39,245 nt of DNA from an uncultured Clostridia bacterium (GCA_947628755.1 CANRBC010000004.1:84880-124124); one strand, 5' to 3'; shown: positions 8,007-16,050, numbered from the stretch's first letter. Notes: generated by a model not told the origin, from the sequence alone. A program made the numbers and translations.

Positions 8007-8056
8007 AAAGGCTGTCGCATTATGACCTATTTATGTCATAACGCGGCAGCCTTTTT
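8007..8056. terminator. Bidirectional terminator between recA and the zinc-ribbon gene
   Basis: A long stem (8007-8026 with 8035-8054; one A/C mismatch and one wobble) followed by TTTTT on the plus side and preceded by A-runs for the minus strand. The stem belongs to the GCTGTCGCATTATGAC family also seen at 3500 and 23363. Confidence 0.85.
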
Positions 8057-8075
8057 GATATTATATAGCTTTATA

Positions 8076-8843
8076 TCAATAATGGTCGAACATGGCGTTT
8101 CCTATTGAGATATTCTTAACGGCGTGTATAAACAGTCCTCCGCTTACTATGGTCAGCACAACGGCTGAAATAATGCCCATAAGGACAAGAGAGGCTATAT
8201 AGATATGTACTCTCTTGTCCTTATCTATATCGGCAAGCTGAAGCACAGCCGTATATGAAAGCACCATACCGAAAATCATACCTATGGCTATGAATATAAA
8301 TGACATTGAGAAAAATACGGCAAAAACAGCTGCCGCTATAATGCCTGCCATTTCTCCCGCCGCCTTAAGTCCGACGATTTCCATAGTTGTAACGGTATCC
8401 AATTCGGTCTTGGCAATAGCCTTGGCGCAAAGACCTATAACAAATGAATATATAAAATCAAGAGCAAATGTGACCATAAACGCCGCAATTATAACCCCTG
8501 TCTTTACAACGGCTGAGCGTAATACGCCGGAGGACGTGAGTATAATAATATAAAGACACATAATGCCTGCCTTCATAAGCATCAGCTTCACACCCATTTT
8601 GCCGTTATCCCTGTTCATAAAGCTCTGAACGGTAGAGCATGGCTTTTTAATAAGCTCAAGAGTGAGAGTAAAAACCGATACAAAGGCAAGAAACAGCTTA
8701 TTCAAATCGTAGCCTTGCTTTTTTTCGGCAGTATTTTCATTTTTAACTTCTTTGGAAACTTGGCTTTCCACTGTACTTTTATTCTGAGTACAATTACAGA
8801 CTTCTCCGTCTTGAAGCTCTCTTCCGCAGTTTGAGCAGTACAT
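8076..8843 (-). CDS. Zinc-ribbon membrane protein (Yip1-like)
   Basis: A 255-residue protein with an N-terminal zinc ribbon (CSNCG ... CNC, residues 3-18), a hydrophilic linker (19-45) and about five hydrophobic segments (roughly 90-105, 115-135, 160-185, 185-205, 215-240). The layout matches Firmicute zinc-ribbon proteins with a Yip1-like membrane domain, whose role is unknown. The ATG at 8843 has AAAGGAGAG upstream. Its 5' untranslated region holds a structured RNA element (8893-8998) related to the one ahead of thiE, so expression may be set by transcription attenuation. It converges with recA. Confidence 0.8.
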   Translation of the reverse strand: MYCSNCGRELQDGEVCNCTQNKSTVESQVSKEVKNENTAEKKQGYDLNKLFLAFVSVFTLTLELIKKPCSTVQSFMNRDNGKMGVKLMLMKAGIMCLYIIILTSSGVLRSAVVKTGVIIAAFMVTFALDFIYSFVIGLCAKAIAKTELDTVTTMEIVGLKAAGEMAGIIAAAVFAVFFSMSFIFIAIGMIFGMVLSYTAVLQLADIDKDKRVHIYIASLVLMGIISAVVLTIVSGGLFIHAVKNISIGNAMFDHY

Positions 8844-8892
8844 AATATCTCTCCTTTTAGTCGGTTTTTAATACAATATGTAATGTTATATA

Positions 8893-8998
8893 TGCAAGAG
8901 GGTCGGCGATAGTCATAATAAAATAACCGCCTTGTCCCGAGACGGTTAATTCGTTCATATTGCTCCAAGGCGGCAGCAGTGGGCTGCTTCCTCTTGCA
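8893..8998 (-). ncRNA. Structured 5' leader of the zinc-ribbon gene (unassigned cis-regulatory RNA)
   Basis: On the minus strand a promoter TTGACT (9032-9027), 17-base spacer, TATTAT (9009-9004) places the RNA 5' end at the start of this element. The element is closed by TGCAAGAGG (8998-8990) pairing with CCTCTTGCA (8901-8893). Inside are a hairpin GCAGC/GCTGC (8987-8973) and two overlapping, mutually exclusive stems. CCGCCTTG (8973-8966) pairs with CAAGGCGG (8934-8927), whereas TAACCG (8948-8943) pairs with CGGTTA (8929-8924), followed by TTTTATT like a weak intrinsic terminator. The same plan occurs at 9701-9845. I could not match it to a known riboswitch class. The -35 box overlaps the end of thiE. 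Confidence 0.6.
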
Positions 8999-9024
8999 GA
9001 CTTATAATATCACATAATCATAAT

Positions 9025-9663
9025 TTAGTCAACTATACTTTCAGCCTTTTTTCTCAGCCCTTCGGCTGCTTTTTTTATATCGGGAGAAGCGAAAAGAGCA
9101 GATACCACAGCTACGCCCTTTATGCCGTAGCCCTTAAGGGCTTCTATATTGCTTTGGTTTATGCCGCCTATGGCGACCGTAGGTATAGGAACAGCCCTGT
9201 TTATAGCCAAAGCAAGGTCCTTTGTCATACGGGTCGTGCCTGACTTTGTGCTTGTGTCGAACACAGCGCCTATTCCCAGATAATCTGCGCCCTCATTATA
9301 CGCCAGAATAGCTCTTTCCAGTGTTCTGGCAGTACCGCCTATTATTTTATCATTGCCAAGTATTTCTCTTGCCCTTTTTACGGACATATCGTCTGCGCCT
9401 ACGTGTACGCCGTCTGCGTCTATATCTCTGCAAAGCTCCACATTGTCGTTTATCACAAGGGGAACGCCGTATTTGTCGGTTATTTCCTTTACCTCCAAAG
9501 CGATTTTCTTGAATTCCTCATAATCGGCATTTTTTTCTCTCAGCTGTACAAATGAAACGCCGCCGAGTATAGCCTGCTCCACCGATTGGGCAAGAGTCAT
9601 GGCTTTAAGCCATTGTCTGTCTGTAACGGCATACAGTATAAGATTTTCGGGACACAGCTTCAT
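9025..9663 (-). CDS. thiE: Thiamine-phosphate synthase
   Basis: A 212-residue TIM-barrel enzyme that joins HMP pyrophosphate and thiazole phosphate to give thiamine monophosphate. Family features visible: YAVTDRQW at the start, VSFVQLREKNAD (pyrophosphate and base binding), INDNVELCRDIDADGVHVGADDM, GGTARTLERA, and AIGGINQSNI near the end. I prefer the ATG at 9663, since AGGCGG lies eight bases upstream; a GTG nine bases earlier abuts that site. No other thiamine biosynthesis genes are adjacent. The leader shows no canonical TPP riboswitch (no CUGAGA core found) but carries the structured element at 9701-9845 with its own promoter, so it is transcribed separately from the upstream gene. Confidence 0.93.
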   Translation of the reverse strand: MKLCPENLILYAVTDRQWLKAMTLAQSVEQAILGGVSFVQLREKNADYEEFKKIALEVKEITDKYGVPLVINDNVELCRDIDADGVHVGADDMSVKRAREILGNDKIIGGTARTLERAILAYNEGADYLGIGAVFDTSTKSGTTRMTKDLALAINRAVPIPTVAIGGINQSNIEALKGYGIKGVAVVSALFASPDIKKAAEGLRKKAESIVD

Positions 9664-9700
9664 GGACGACACCGCCTTTTACTGACAAATTGAATATAAT

Positions 9701-9845
9701 GCAAGAGGGCTTGTTATGATTATGTATAACACAATGCTGCTCACGTTATTTATCATTATAAGCATAAAAAAATAACTGCCTACCCTGCAAAAGTCAGCAG
9801 TTATTTTGACTATTGACAGTAGGCAACCGCTTTATGTCCTCTTGT
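9701..9845 (-). ncRNA. Structured 5' leader of thiE (same class as 8893-8998)
   Basis: A promoter TTGACT (9878-9873), 17-base spacer, TATTAT (9855-9850) starts the RNA at the element. CAAGAGG (9844-9838) pairs with CCTCTTG (9708-9702). Two competing inner stems repeat the plan of the other leader. GCCTAC (9824-9819) pairs with GTAGGC (9783-9778), and AAAATAACTGC (9807-9797) pairs with GCAGTTATTTT (9779-9769), followed by T4, an intrinsic-terminator shape. The 3' part has an extra A/T-rich insertion relative to the other copy. Stem sequences differ between copies while pairing is kept. The ligand, if any, is unknown. Confidence 0.6.
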
Positions 9846-9909
9846 ATTTATAATACTACATATATCCCTATAAGTCAAGTAAGCAAAGGGCATATTCAAT
9901 TTACGCAAT

Positions 9910-10836
9910 TCAAATCGGTATAGGCTCATATACCTTATCCTTCCTTACCAGCATATCGTTGAACACCATATTGTCGGGGTCGTTATCCGTCATAATAAAG
10001 CCTGCCTTACGGCAGTCGCTTAAGCCGTTAAGCCTTTCGGGCTTTTTAAAGCTCTTGCCCATATCGTATGAAATAGCGGAGAAAACGCCTATGGGGTTTT
10101 TCCAACGGATATACAGCTTATTGTTGACAATGCCGCATACCGTAAATTCGGCAAAGCCCTCCCAAAGTGTAATGGGACGGGATATTCCGCCGCTGTCCTT
10201 TCTTATATAAAGCACACGTCCGCTCCGTCTGCCTGCCGTTACCACAGCCGTATGCACGGCTTCGTCCGTAACTGCGACAGAGTAGTCGGAAATACTGCTG
10301 ACGGAGGCATATATCATTTTGAAGCCGCCTATATTCATGGGAGTTATTTCTCTGTAACCCAGCTGAAACTCAGGAGCTTTTTTTATATAAAACAACAGGC
10401 AGTTGCTGCTGCCCATGCCTACTATTTTAGCCGAGGAGGGTATATAGCTGTCCAGAGCCGAAGGAGAGCTCCAGCCCTTGCCCTCTCTGTGAAGCTCGGC
10501 AATACAGCAGCCCTCTGCCCCGTAGGAGCTGTAAATAAGCCTTGCTCCGTCTTCGTAGGGAATATAATGTATACCGATGCTTTTGTTTTCTCTGCTCTCC
10601 AGAAGTATTCTGGGACTGTGATTCTTTGCGCCTGCCGCAATATCTCCTCCCACAGTCTGATATATTGCCATCGGCTCTTTGCCTGTGGAAATTGTAAAGT
10701 CCGAACGCGCGTCAGAGCCTATGATTTCGGGATATGTCCATGTATCGTCTGTCTTTTCGCGATAGTATATATTGCCGTCTCTGTGATAGAGCGCCGTATA
10801 TCCTCCGGTACTGCTTCTTATTATATAACAGTCCAT
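9910..10836 (-). CDS. Hypothetical propeller-like protein
   Basis: A 308-residue protein I cannot assign to a named family. It is beta-rich throughout, with repeated short strands and aspartate/glycine turns (HRDGNIYYREKTDDTW, AELHREGKGWSSPSAL, YIRKDSGGISRP, SYDMGKSFKKPERL) reminiscent of sialidase-like or kelch-like propeller blades. No signal peptide or membrane segment is seen, so it is probably cytoplasmic. The ATG at 10836 follows AGAGGTG; a longer frame from 10887 lacks a site. It lies 66 bases after trmD on the same strand, where rplS is commonly found in Firmicutes, so it may be read through from that operon. No catalytic residues can be named. Confidence 0.7.
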   Translation of the reverse strand: MDCYIIRSSTGGYTALYHRDGNIYYREKTDDTWTYPEIIGSDARSDFTISTGKEPMAIYQTVGGDIAAGAKNHSPRILLESRENKSIGIHYIPYEDGARLIYSSYGAEGCCIAELHREGKGWSSPSALDSYIPSSAKIVGMGSSNCLLFYIKKAPEFQLGYREITPMNIGGFKMIYASVSSISDYSVAVTDEAVHTAVVTAGRRSGRVLYIRKDSGGISRPITLWEGFAEFTVCGIVNNKLYIRWKNPIGVFSAISYDMGKSFKKPERLNGLSDCRKAGFIMTDNDPDNMVFNDMLVRKDKVYEPIPI

Positions 10837-10902
10837 AATATCACCTCTTTTAAATATATGAAATAAAAGGGTGAATAATGAGAGCAATTACGGCAAAGAG
10901 CT

Positions 10903-11586
10903 TTACCGTAATTTAAGAAGGTCGGGTCTTTTTCTCCTTGTCCTTTCCATAGACTGCTCTCTGCGCCATTTCTCAATATTGCCATGGTGACCGCTCAGAA
11001 GTATATCGGGTACCTTTCTGCCCATAAATTCGGGAGGTCTTGTATACTGAGGATATTCCAAAAGGTTATCCGAAAGGCTCTCGTCTATATGGCTTTCCTC
11101 CTTGTTGAGCACACCGGGAATAAGCCTTGAAACAGCGTCTATTACCGCCATGGCGGGAAGCTCGCCTCCTGTCAGCACAAAATCGCCTATTGAAAGCTCC
11201 TCTGTGACTATTTCCTCTATTATTCTTTCGTCAACGCCCTCGTAATGACCGCATAGCAGCACCATATCCTCAATATGAGAAAGGCTCTCTGCCTTTTTCT
11301 GGTCAAAGAGCTTCCCCTGTGGGCTGAGATATATGACGGGACAGCTTTGGGAAAGTCTGTCCTTTATGCTCATATAGGCGTCATATATAGGCTGTGGCTG
11401 CATTACCATGCCTGCGCCTCCGCCGTAGGGATAGTCGTCGACTCTTTTGTGCTTGTCCTTTGAAAAATCCCTTATATTTATAGCCTCTATCTCTATAATG
11501 CCCTCCTCCAAGGCTCTTTTTATTACGGAATGATTTATGCCTGCCTCTATCATTTCGGGAAAAAGTGTCAGTATATAGAATTTCAT
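10903..11586 (-). CDS. trmD: tRNA (guanine-N1-)-methyltransferase
   Basis: A 227-residue TrmD, which methylates G37 next to the anticodon of several tRNAs with S-adenosylmethionine and so prevents frameshifting. The knotted SPOUT fold motifs are clear: [17 protein letters not shown] at the N-terminus, [29 protein letters not shown], the SAM-binding knot [16 protein letters not shown], and the C-terminal [25 protein letters not shown] (shown in family form across residues 180-204). Its ATG overlaps the rimM stop codon by one base (TAATG), indicating translational coupling. GGAGGG lies upstream. It is the last conserved gene of the ylxM-ffh-rpsP-khpA-rimM-trmD block. Confidence 0.98.
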   Translation of the reverse strand: MKFYILTLFPEMIEAGINHSVIKRALEEGIIEIEAINIRDFSKDKHKRVDDYPYGGGAGMVMQPQPIYDAYMSIKDRLSQSCPVIYLSPQGKLFDQKKAESLSHIEDMVLLCGHYEGVDERIIEEIVTEELSIGDFVLTGGELPAMAVIDAVSRLIPGVLNKEESHIDESLSDNLLEYPQYTRPPEFMGRKVPDILLSGHHGNIEKWRREQSMERTRRKRPDLLKLR

Positions 11587-12095
11587 TACACAAGTCCCTC
11601 CATAAGCCTTACAGTCATGACCTTGTTTTCAATATCCACATTGAGTATACACCGGTGTATGGCGGGGATAAGTATATCGGTATCCTCCTTGCGCTTTACC
11701 ACATACACGTCGTTTGCCCCTGTAAAAAGAATATCGCCTATTATACCAAGCTCAGCGCCGTTCTCGTCGACAACCTTCATATCATATAAATCTCTTATAT
11801 AATATTCGTCCTCTTCGCAGGGTATAGCCATATCCTCCGTTATCTTAACGACGCTGCCCTTGAATTTCTCCGCAGCTGTCATATCGTCTACGCCCTTTAG
11901 CTTTATGAGTACGAACTGCTTGTGAAAGCGCACTCCCTCTACGGCGTACTCCTTAATGCTGCCTCTCTGCTCTATATACACCTTTTCAAGCAGCTTAAAG
12001 CGTTTTACATCGTCGACTGTGGGCATAATACGCATTTCGCCCTTTATACCCTGAGTATTCACTATGTTTCCCACTGTAAAATATTTTTCTTCCAT
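11586..12095 (-). CDS. rimM: Ribosome maturation factor RimM
   Basis: A 169-residue RimM, which binds ribosomal protein S19 and helps mature the 30S head. The N-terminal beta-barrel (residues 1-90: [30 protein letters not shown]) and the C-terminal PRC-barrel-like domain (98-165: [37 protein letters not shown]) are both present. The only GAGG motif before the ATG is about 14 bases away, so initiation may be weak. A terminator hairpin sits between khpA and this gene, which together imply lower expression than rpsP. It is coupled to trmD by a one-base overlap. Confidence 0.96.
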   Translation of the reverse strand: MEEKYFTVGNIVNTQGIKGEMRIMPTVDDVKRFKLLEKVYIEQRGSIKEYAVEGVRFHKQFVLIKLKGVDDMTAAEKFKGSVVKITEDMAIPCEEDEYYIRDLYDMKVVDENGAELGIIGDILFTGANDVYVVKRKEDTDILIPAIHRCILNVDIENKVMTVRLMEGLV

Positions 12096-12127
12096 TATCT
12101 ATTATCTACCTCAACTATCTACGTCAC

Positions 12128-12157
12128 AAAAAAAGGCGCTATTCAGCGCCCTTTTTT
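12128..12157 (-). terminator. Intra-operon terminator between khpA and rimM
   Basis: On the minus strand GGCGCT (12150-12145, as its complement pairing) closes with AGCGCC (12140-12135) around a four-base loop, flanked by an A-run before and T7 after. It begins at the khpA stop codon. It should release much of the transcript before rimM-trmD, setting gene stoichiometry. Confidence 0.75.
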
Positions 12158-12383
12158 ACATAATCTTAACTACGACCTTCTTATCCTCGCGACCTGCGGC
12201 AGATTTGATAAATGTGCGGATAGCTTTTGCTATTCTGCCCTGCTTACCTATAACCTTGCCTATGTCGTCCTGGGCAACGCTAAGTTCCAGTATAAGAGCG
12301 TCGTCGTCCATTCTTTCGTTGACAACTACCTGATCGGGATTGTCAACAAGGTTCTTAGCAAGAATCTCAAGTAATTCCTTCAT
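12156..12383 (-). CDS. khpA: KH-domain RNA-binding protein KhpA
   Basis: A 75-residue single type-II KH domain protein of the YlqC/KhpA family. The nucleic-acid-binding GxxG loop is seen in VIGKQGRIAKAIRTF (about residues 43-57). In Gram-positive bacteria KhpA pairs with KhpB/Jag to bind RNA and influence cell elongation and division. GGGAGG precedes the ATG. It lies 18 bases after rpsP in the usual position between S16 and RimM. Confidence 0.95.
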   Translation of the reverse strand: MKELLEILAKNLVDNPDQVVVNERMDDDALILELSVAQDDIGKVIGKQGRIAKAIRTFIKSAAGREDKKVVVKIM

Positions 12384-12401
12384 GGCTGTTTCCTCCCGAT
12401 A

Positions 12402-12647
12402 TTAGTTTTCGTAAACTCCGGCCTTCTTTAATAAAGCCTTAGCAGTATCAGTAGGCTGAGCGCCATTGCCTAACCATTTCTTAGCTTCTTCTACATCTAC
12501 CTTTAATTCAACAGGCTCTGTACAGGGATTGTAATATCCCAGCTCCTTTATAGACTTGCCGCCTCTCGGAGTTCTTGAATCAGCTACAACAATTCTATAG
12601 AAAGGTGACTTCTTGGCACCTATTCTTGTTAATCTGATTTTTACCAC
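12402..12647 (-). CDS. rpsP: 30S ribosomal protein S16
   Basis: An 81-residue S16, a core protein of the 30S body. The conserved [31 protein letters not shown] N-terminus (residues 2-27) and [18 protein letters not shown] are present, and the C-terminus LLKKAGV is typical. I take the GTG at 12647 as the start because GGAGG ends eight bases upstream and the protein then begins MVKIRL as in relatives; a GTG nine bases earlier lies within the Shine-Dalgarno itself. Highly expressed, downstream of ffh. Confidence 0.97.
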   Translation of the reverse strand: MVKIRLTRIGAKKSPFYRIVVADSRTPRGGKSIKELGYYNPCTEPVELKVDVEEAKKWLGNGAQPTDTAKALLKKAGVYEN

Positions 12648-12706
12648 AACTTTCACCTCCTTGGTATTTGACTGTATATATTAATTCTGATTGAACTAAT
12701 CAGCTT

Positions 12707-14047
12707 TTAAAAGGGGAGCTTCATTTTTCCAAAGCCGAAGCCCTTGCCTCTGCCCATGCCGGACATCATTTTCATCATCTTTTTCATATCCTCGAACTGC
12801 TTCAGGAGCTTATTTACCTCCTGTATGCTTCTGCCGGACCCCTTTGCTATACGTCTTTTGCGAGGACCGTTTATAATATCGGGGTTCTGCCTTTCCTTCC
12901 TTGTCATAGACTGTATTATTGCCTCTATATGCTTTGTGGCGTTGTCGTCTATGTCCAAATCGTCTATATTTATTTTGCCGCCCATACCCGGCAGCATTTT
13001 CATAATATCCTTAAGAGGACCCATTTTCTTTATCTGCTGGAGCTGTGTAAGAAAATCGTCAAGGTTGAATTCCTGTGTACGCATTTTCTTTTCAAGCTCT
13101 CTTGCCTGATTCTCGTCATAAGCCTGCTGCGCCTTTTCTATAAGGCTGAGCACATCGCCCATGCCAAGTATACGGGATGCCATTCTGTCGGGATAAAACG
13201 GCTCAAGATCCTCCAGCTTTTCGCCCATACCTACGTATTTTATAGGCTTGCCTGTAACTGCTCTTACTGAAAGAGCTGCGCCGCCTCTTGTATCGCCGTC
13301 GGTCTTTGTGATTATAACACCGTCTACGCCCAGCTTTTCGTTAAAGGTCTGAGCAACGTTTACGGCGTCCTGACCGGTCATTGCGTCTATTACAAGGAGT
13401 ACCTCCTGGGGTCTTACTTCATTTTTTATATTGATAAGCTCATCCATAAGCTCCTCGTTTATGTGAAGCCGTCCCGCCGTATCTATTATAACAATATCGT
13501 GACCGTTTTCCTTGGCATAGTCTACGGCTCTTCTGGATATTTCCACAGGGTCGCCCTGTCCCATTTCAAACACGGGTATATTATAGGTAGAGCCTACTAC
13601 CTGCAGCTGCTTTATAGCGGCGGGTCTGTATACGTCGCCTGCCGCAAGCAAGGGTCTTTTGCCCTGCCTTCTCAGCTGTCCTGCCAGCTTTCCCGCAGTA
13701 GTGGTCTTGCCTGCGCCCTGTAAGCCTACCATCATATATACCGTAGGCGACTTGGAGCTAAACGTCAGCTTGGACTGAGTGCTGCCCATAAGCTCCGTAA
13801 GCTCGTCGTTTACTATCTTTATGACCTGCTGTCCCGGATTAAGTCCCGTAAGCACCTCTTCGCCAACAGCCTTTTCGCTTACCTTGTTTATAAAATCCTT
13901 GACTATACGGAAGTTTACGTCAGCCTCAAGAAGCGCCAGCTTGACCTCTCTTAACGCCGCCTTTACGTCCTTTTCCGTAAGTCTGCCCTTGCCCCTGAGA
14001 TTATTGAAAACCTCCTGGAGCTTTCCCGATAAATTTTCAAAAGCCAT
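12707..14047 (-). CDS. ffh: Signal recognition particle protein Ffh (SRP54)
   Basis: A 446-residue SRP GTPase that, with 4.5S RNA and FtsY, targets membrane proteins to the translocon. The N domain is at residues 1-90. The G domain (about 95-295) has the P-loop GLQGAGKTTTAGKLA, DTAGRLH, and TKTDGDTRGGAAL. The methionine-rich M domain (about 325-446) ends in KMMKMMSGMGRGKGFGFGKMKLPF, spread over the last 25 residues. The ATG at 14047 (MAFENL) is seven bases from GGAGAG; the ATG six bases earlier is only one base away, so it is rejected. The ribosome site overlaps the stop codon of ylxM. Confidence 0.98.
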   Translation of the reverse strand: MAFENLSGKLQEVFNNLRGKGRLTEKDVKAALREVKLALLEADVNFRIVKDFINKVSEKAVGEEVLTGLNPGQQVIKIVNDELTELMGSTQSKLTFSSKSPTVYMMVGLQGAGKTTTAGKLAGQLRRQGKRPLLAAGDVYRPAAIKQLQVVGSTYNIPVFEMGQGDPVEISRRAVDYAKENGHDIVIIDTAGRLHINEELMDELINIKNEVRPQEVLLVIDAMTGQDAVNVAQTFNEKLGVDGVIITKTDGDTRGGAALSVRAVTGKPIKYVGMGEKLEDLEPFYPDRMASRILGMGDVLSLIEKAQQAYDENQARELEKKMRTQEFNLDDFLTQLQQIKKMGPLKDIMKMLPGMGGKINIDDLDIDDNATKHIEAIIQSMTRKERQNPDIINGPRKRRIAKGSGRSIQEVNKLLKQFEDMKKMMKMMSGMGRGKGFGFGKMKLPF

Positions 14048-14059
14048 ATACATTCTCTC

Positions 14060-14392
14060 CTAATCCGGAATTTCCGACAAAAGTTTTTTAAGCTCCGTAA
14101 AAACAGAAGACTTATGTTCATTGCTGTCTATGAGCTTAAGAGCCTTATCCACACAGCTCTTTCTTTTTATATGCTTCTCCACAAGCATGAGCTTTTGCTC
14201 ATAGTTGTTCAGCAGCTTCTCCGTTCTCTTTATCATATCCTGCACCGACTGACGCGTGATACCAAGCTCCTCCCCTATTTCGTTAAGGGAGTAGTCGTCG
14301 AAGTAGTATGCCGTCATAACGGCTCTCTGCTTGTCTGTAAGAAGCTCTCCGTATATATCTATAAGTAAAGTGATGTAATAAATCCTGTCCAT
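14060..14392 (-). CDS. ylxM: YlxM-family helix-turn-helix protein, SRP operon
   Basis: A 110-residue sigma70 region-4-like helix-turn-helix protein (UPF0122). The core LLTDKQRAVMTAYYFDDYSLNEIGEELGITRQSVQDMIKR, in residues 17-56, is diagnostic. YlxM is encoded directly before ffh in most Firmicutes and in streptococci stimulates SRP GTPase activity by interacting with SRP. CAGGTGAT precedes the ATG. It is the first gene of the minus-strand block, divergent from the cohesin-SLH gene across a 171-base A/T-rich gap. Confidence 0.94.
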   Translation of the reverse strand: MDRIYYITLLIDIYGELLTDKQRAVMTAYYFDDYSLNEIGEELGITRQSVQDMIKRTEKLLNNYEQKLMLVEKHIKRKSCVDKALKLIDSNEHKSSVFTELKKLLSEIPD

Positions 14393-14499
14393 TTTATCAC
14401 CTGTAAAGTATTTTTCCCTTACACCTAAGTTATGATACTATATACTTATTCTTTTGTCAAGCATTTTTTTAAAATAGTGCTTATCCATGAATAAACATA

Positions 14500-14528
14500 T
14501 TGCAAAAAATATTATTTAATGATAAAAT
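14500..14528 (+). promoter_or_regulatory. Promoter of the cohesin-SLH gene
   Basis: TTGCAA (14500-14505) and TAAAAT (14523-14528) are spaced by 17 bases, 35 bases before the ATG, which has GGGAGG upstream. Confidence 0.55.
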
Positions 14529-14563
14529 TATTCTATAATTATTAAAAACACAGGGAGGTTATT

Positions 14564-15988
14564 ATGTTAAAGAAGATTACAGCTATTGTATTGGCGGCTT
14601 GTATGATGATACCTGCGGTATCCTCCTATGCCGCATCAACTATCGGTATTCGCTGCGTACAGAGCGAAAACCATGTAGAAGTAGGCGACGAATTCTATGC
14701 CGACTTTAAGGTAACGGACAATGCTTCCGGCTACAATGCCATGACGTTATATGTAGAGTATGACCCCAATGTTATACAGCCTGTGGAATGTCAGGTAGCG
14801 GATATTCCCGACGACCTTATTATATACACGGATTACAGAGGCGTTGCTCAGTCCTTGTTCTCATTTACAAATGTAAATTCCAGAATCAGCTTCGTTCCAT
14901 CACCTAACGACAGGGATTACAACAAGCTGGGCGACGGAAAGAAAAGCGCAGGCGAAATAGGAATAATAAAGCTGGTAGGCTTCCTCAGTGCCACAGAAGT
15001 GGTAGACGGAAAACAGCGTATGTTAAATTACGAGGGTACGGGTACTCTTGCCAGATTTAAGTTCAAGGCAGTAGGCGACGGCTCTACGGATATTGTTATG
15101 AGAGACTGCGAGGGCAGTTTTGTATCCGAGGACCGCGCGGCAGATCCTCTGTACTTTGATGTACAGAACGGTCATGTTACCGTAGGCAGCGGTCAGTCCT
15201 CAGAGCAGCCTACTGAAACGACCACAGCAGCTCCTTCCGGAAATACGGGCAGCTCATCAAGCGGCGGCAGCGGTTCATCAGGTGGTAGCGGTTCAGGTGG
15301 CGGCAGCGGCTCATCAGGCGGTTCATCTGCAGCAGAGACAACCACAAAGGCAGAGCAGACTACGGAAGCTACTACAGCAGCGACTACAGCAGCATCAGGC
15401 TCTGTTACAACTCCCTCCGAGGGCGCAGCAAAGCTCAGCTTTACAGACGTAGCCGACAACTTCTGGGGCAAGGAATATATATACGATATGGCTGCCAAGG
15501 GTATTGTAAACGGCTATCCCGATTCAACATTCAGACCTAACAACAACGTAACAAGAGCAGATTTCATAATAATGCTCTTAAGAGGTATGAATGTCGACAT
15601 AACAGCAGCTCCTAAGTCTAACTTTACAGACGTAAGTTCTTCAAAGTATTATGCAAATGCCGTAGGCATTGCCAAGGATATGGGTATCGCCAACGGAAAC
15701 GGCGACGGCACATTCTCACCGGAAAGCAATATCACAAGACAGGATATGATGATACTTGCGAGAAAGGCATTTGAAATAAATACCGGTCTTACATTTAGCG
15801 GCGAAAGCGAAATACTTGACAGATTCGGCGACAAGGCGGATATTTCTCCTTACGCTGCAGACAGCGTTGCGGTTATGGTAGCTCAAGGCGTTGTAAGCGG
15901 TTCAAACGGCAATATCGAGCCAAAGGCTAATACCACAAGAGTACAGGCTGTCGTTATAATAAGAAATATAATGGGGCTTATAGGCTAA
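14564..15988 (+). CDS. S-layer-anchored cohesin-like protein
   Basis: A 474-residue secreted protein in four parts. A signal peptide occupies residues 1-24 (cut after SYAA or nearby). A cohesin-like beta-sandwich (about 25-205) has VEVGDEFYADFKV, LYVEYDPNVIQPV and GTGTLARFKFKAVGDGSTDI, the hallmarks of cohesin/CBM-type sandwiches. A Ser/Gly/Thr linker (about 206-285) contains TTT and SSGGSG runs. Three S-layer homology repeats (about 289, 352 and 419 to the end) carry FTDV, TFRPNNNVTRADF, TFSPESNITRQDM and TTRVQAV. SLH repeats bind pyruvylated wall polymers, so the cohesin would face outward to hold dockerin-bearing partners. No dockerin is visible in the window, so cohesin function is inferred from fold features only. 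Confidence 0.85.
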   Translation: MLKKITAIVLAACMMIPAVSSYAASTIGIRCVQSENHVEVGDEFYADFKVTDNASGYNAMTLYVEYDPNVIQPVECQVADIPDDLIIYTDYRGVAQSLFSFTNVNSRISFVPSPNDRDYNKLGDGKKSAGEIGIIKLVGFLSATEVVDGKQRMLNYEGTGTLARFKFKAVGDGSTDIVMRDCEGSFVSEDRAADPLYFDVQNGHVTVGSGQSSEQPTETTTAAPSGNTGSSSSGGSGSSGGSGSGGGSGSSGGSSAAETTTKAEQTTEATTAATTAASGSVTTPSEGAAKLSFTDVADNFWGKEYIYDMAAKGIVNGYPDSTFRPNNNVTRADFIIMLLRGMNVDITAAPKSNFTDVSSSKYYANAVGIAKDMGIANGNGDGTFSPESNITRQDMMILARKAFEINTGLTFSGESEILDRFGDKADISPYAADSVAVMVAQGVVSGSNGNIEPKANTTRVQAVVIIRNIMGLIG

Positions 15989-15993
15989 TATTT

Positions 15994-16035
15994 AAGCGGA
16001 TATTGTATTTAGCTGATATAATATCCGCTTTTTCT
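15994..16035 (+). terminator. Terminator of the cohesin-SLH gene
   Basis: AAGCGGATAT (15994-16003) pairs with ATATCCGCTT (16021-16030), followed by TTTC and more T. It begins five bases after the stop codon. Confidence 0.8.
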
Positions 16036-16050
16036 TTGTATAAATTTATG

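Noticed and set aside
8893..8998. Insertion element with CAAGAGG inverted ends
   Set aside because: It is possible in principle, but both copies lie in the same orientation just after strong promoters and before start codons, and carry competing stems, which suits a leader RNA better; no target duplication was seen.
9664..9900. TPP riboswitch upstream of thiE
   Set aside because: I looked for the conserved CUGAGA and the downstream ACCUGAU-type core on the minus strand and found neither; the folded element here has a different plan.
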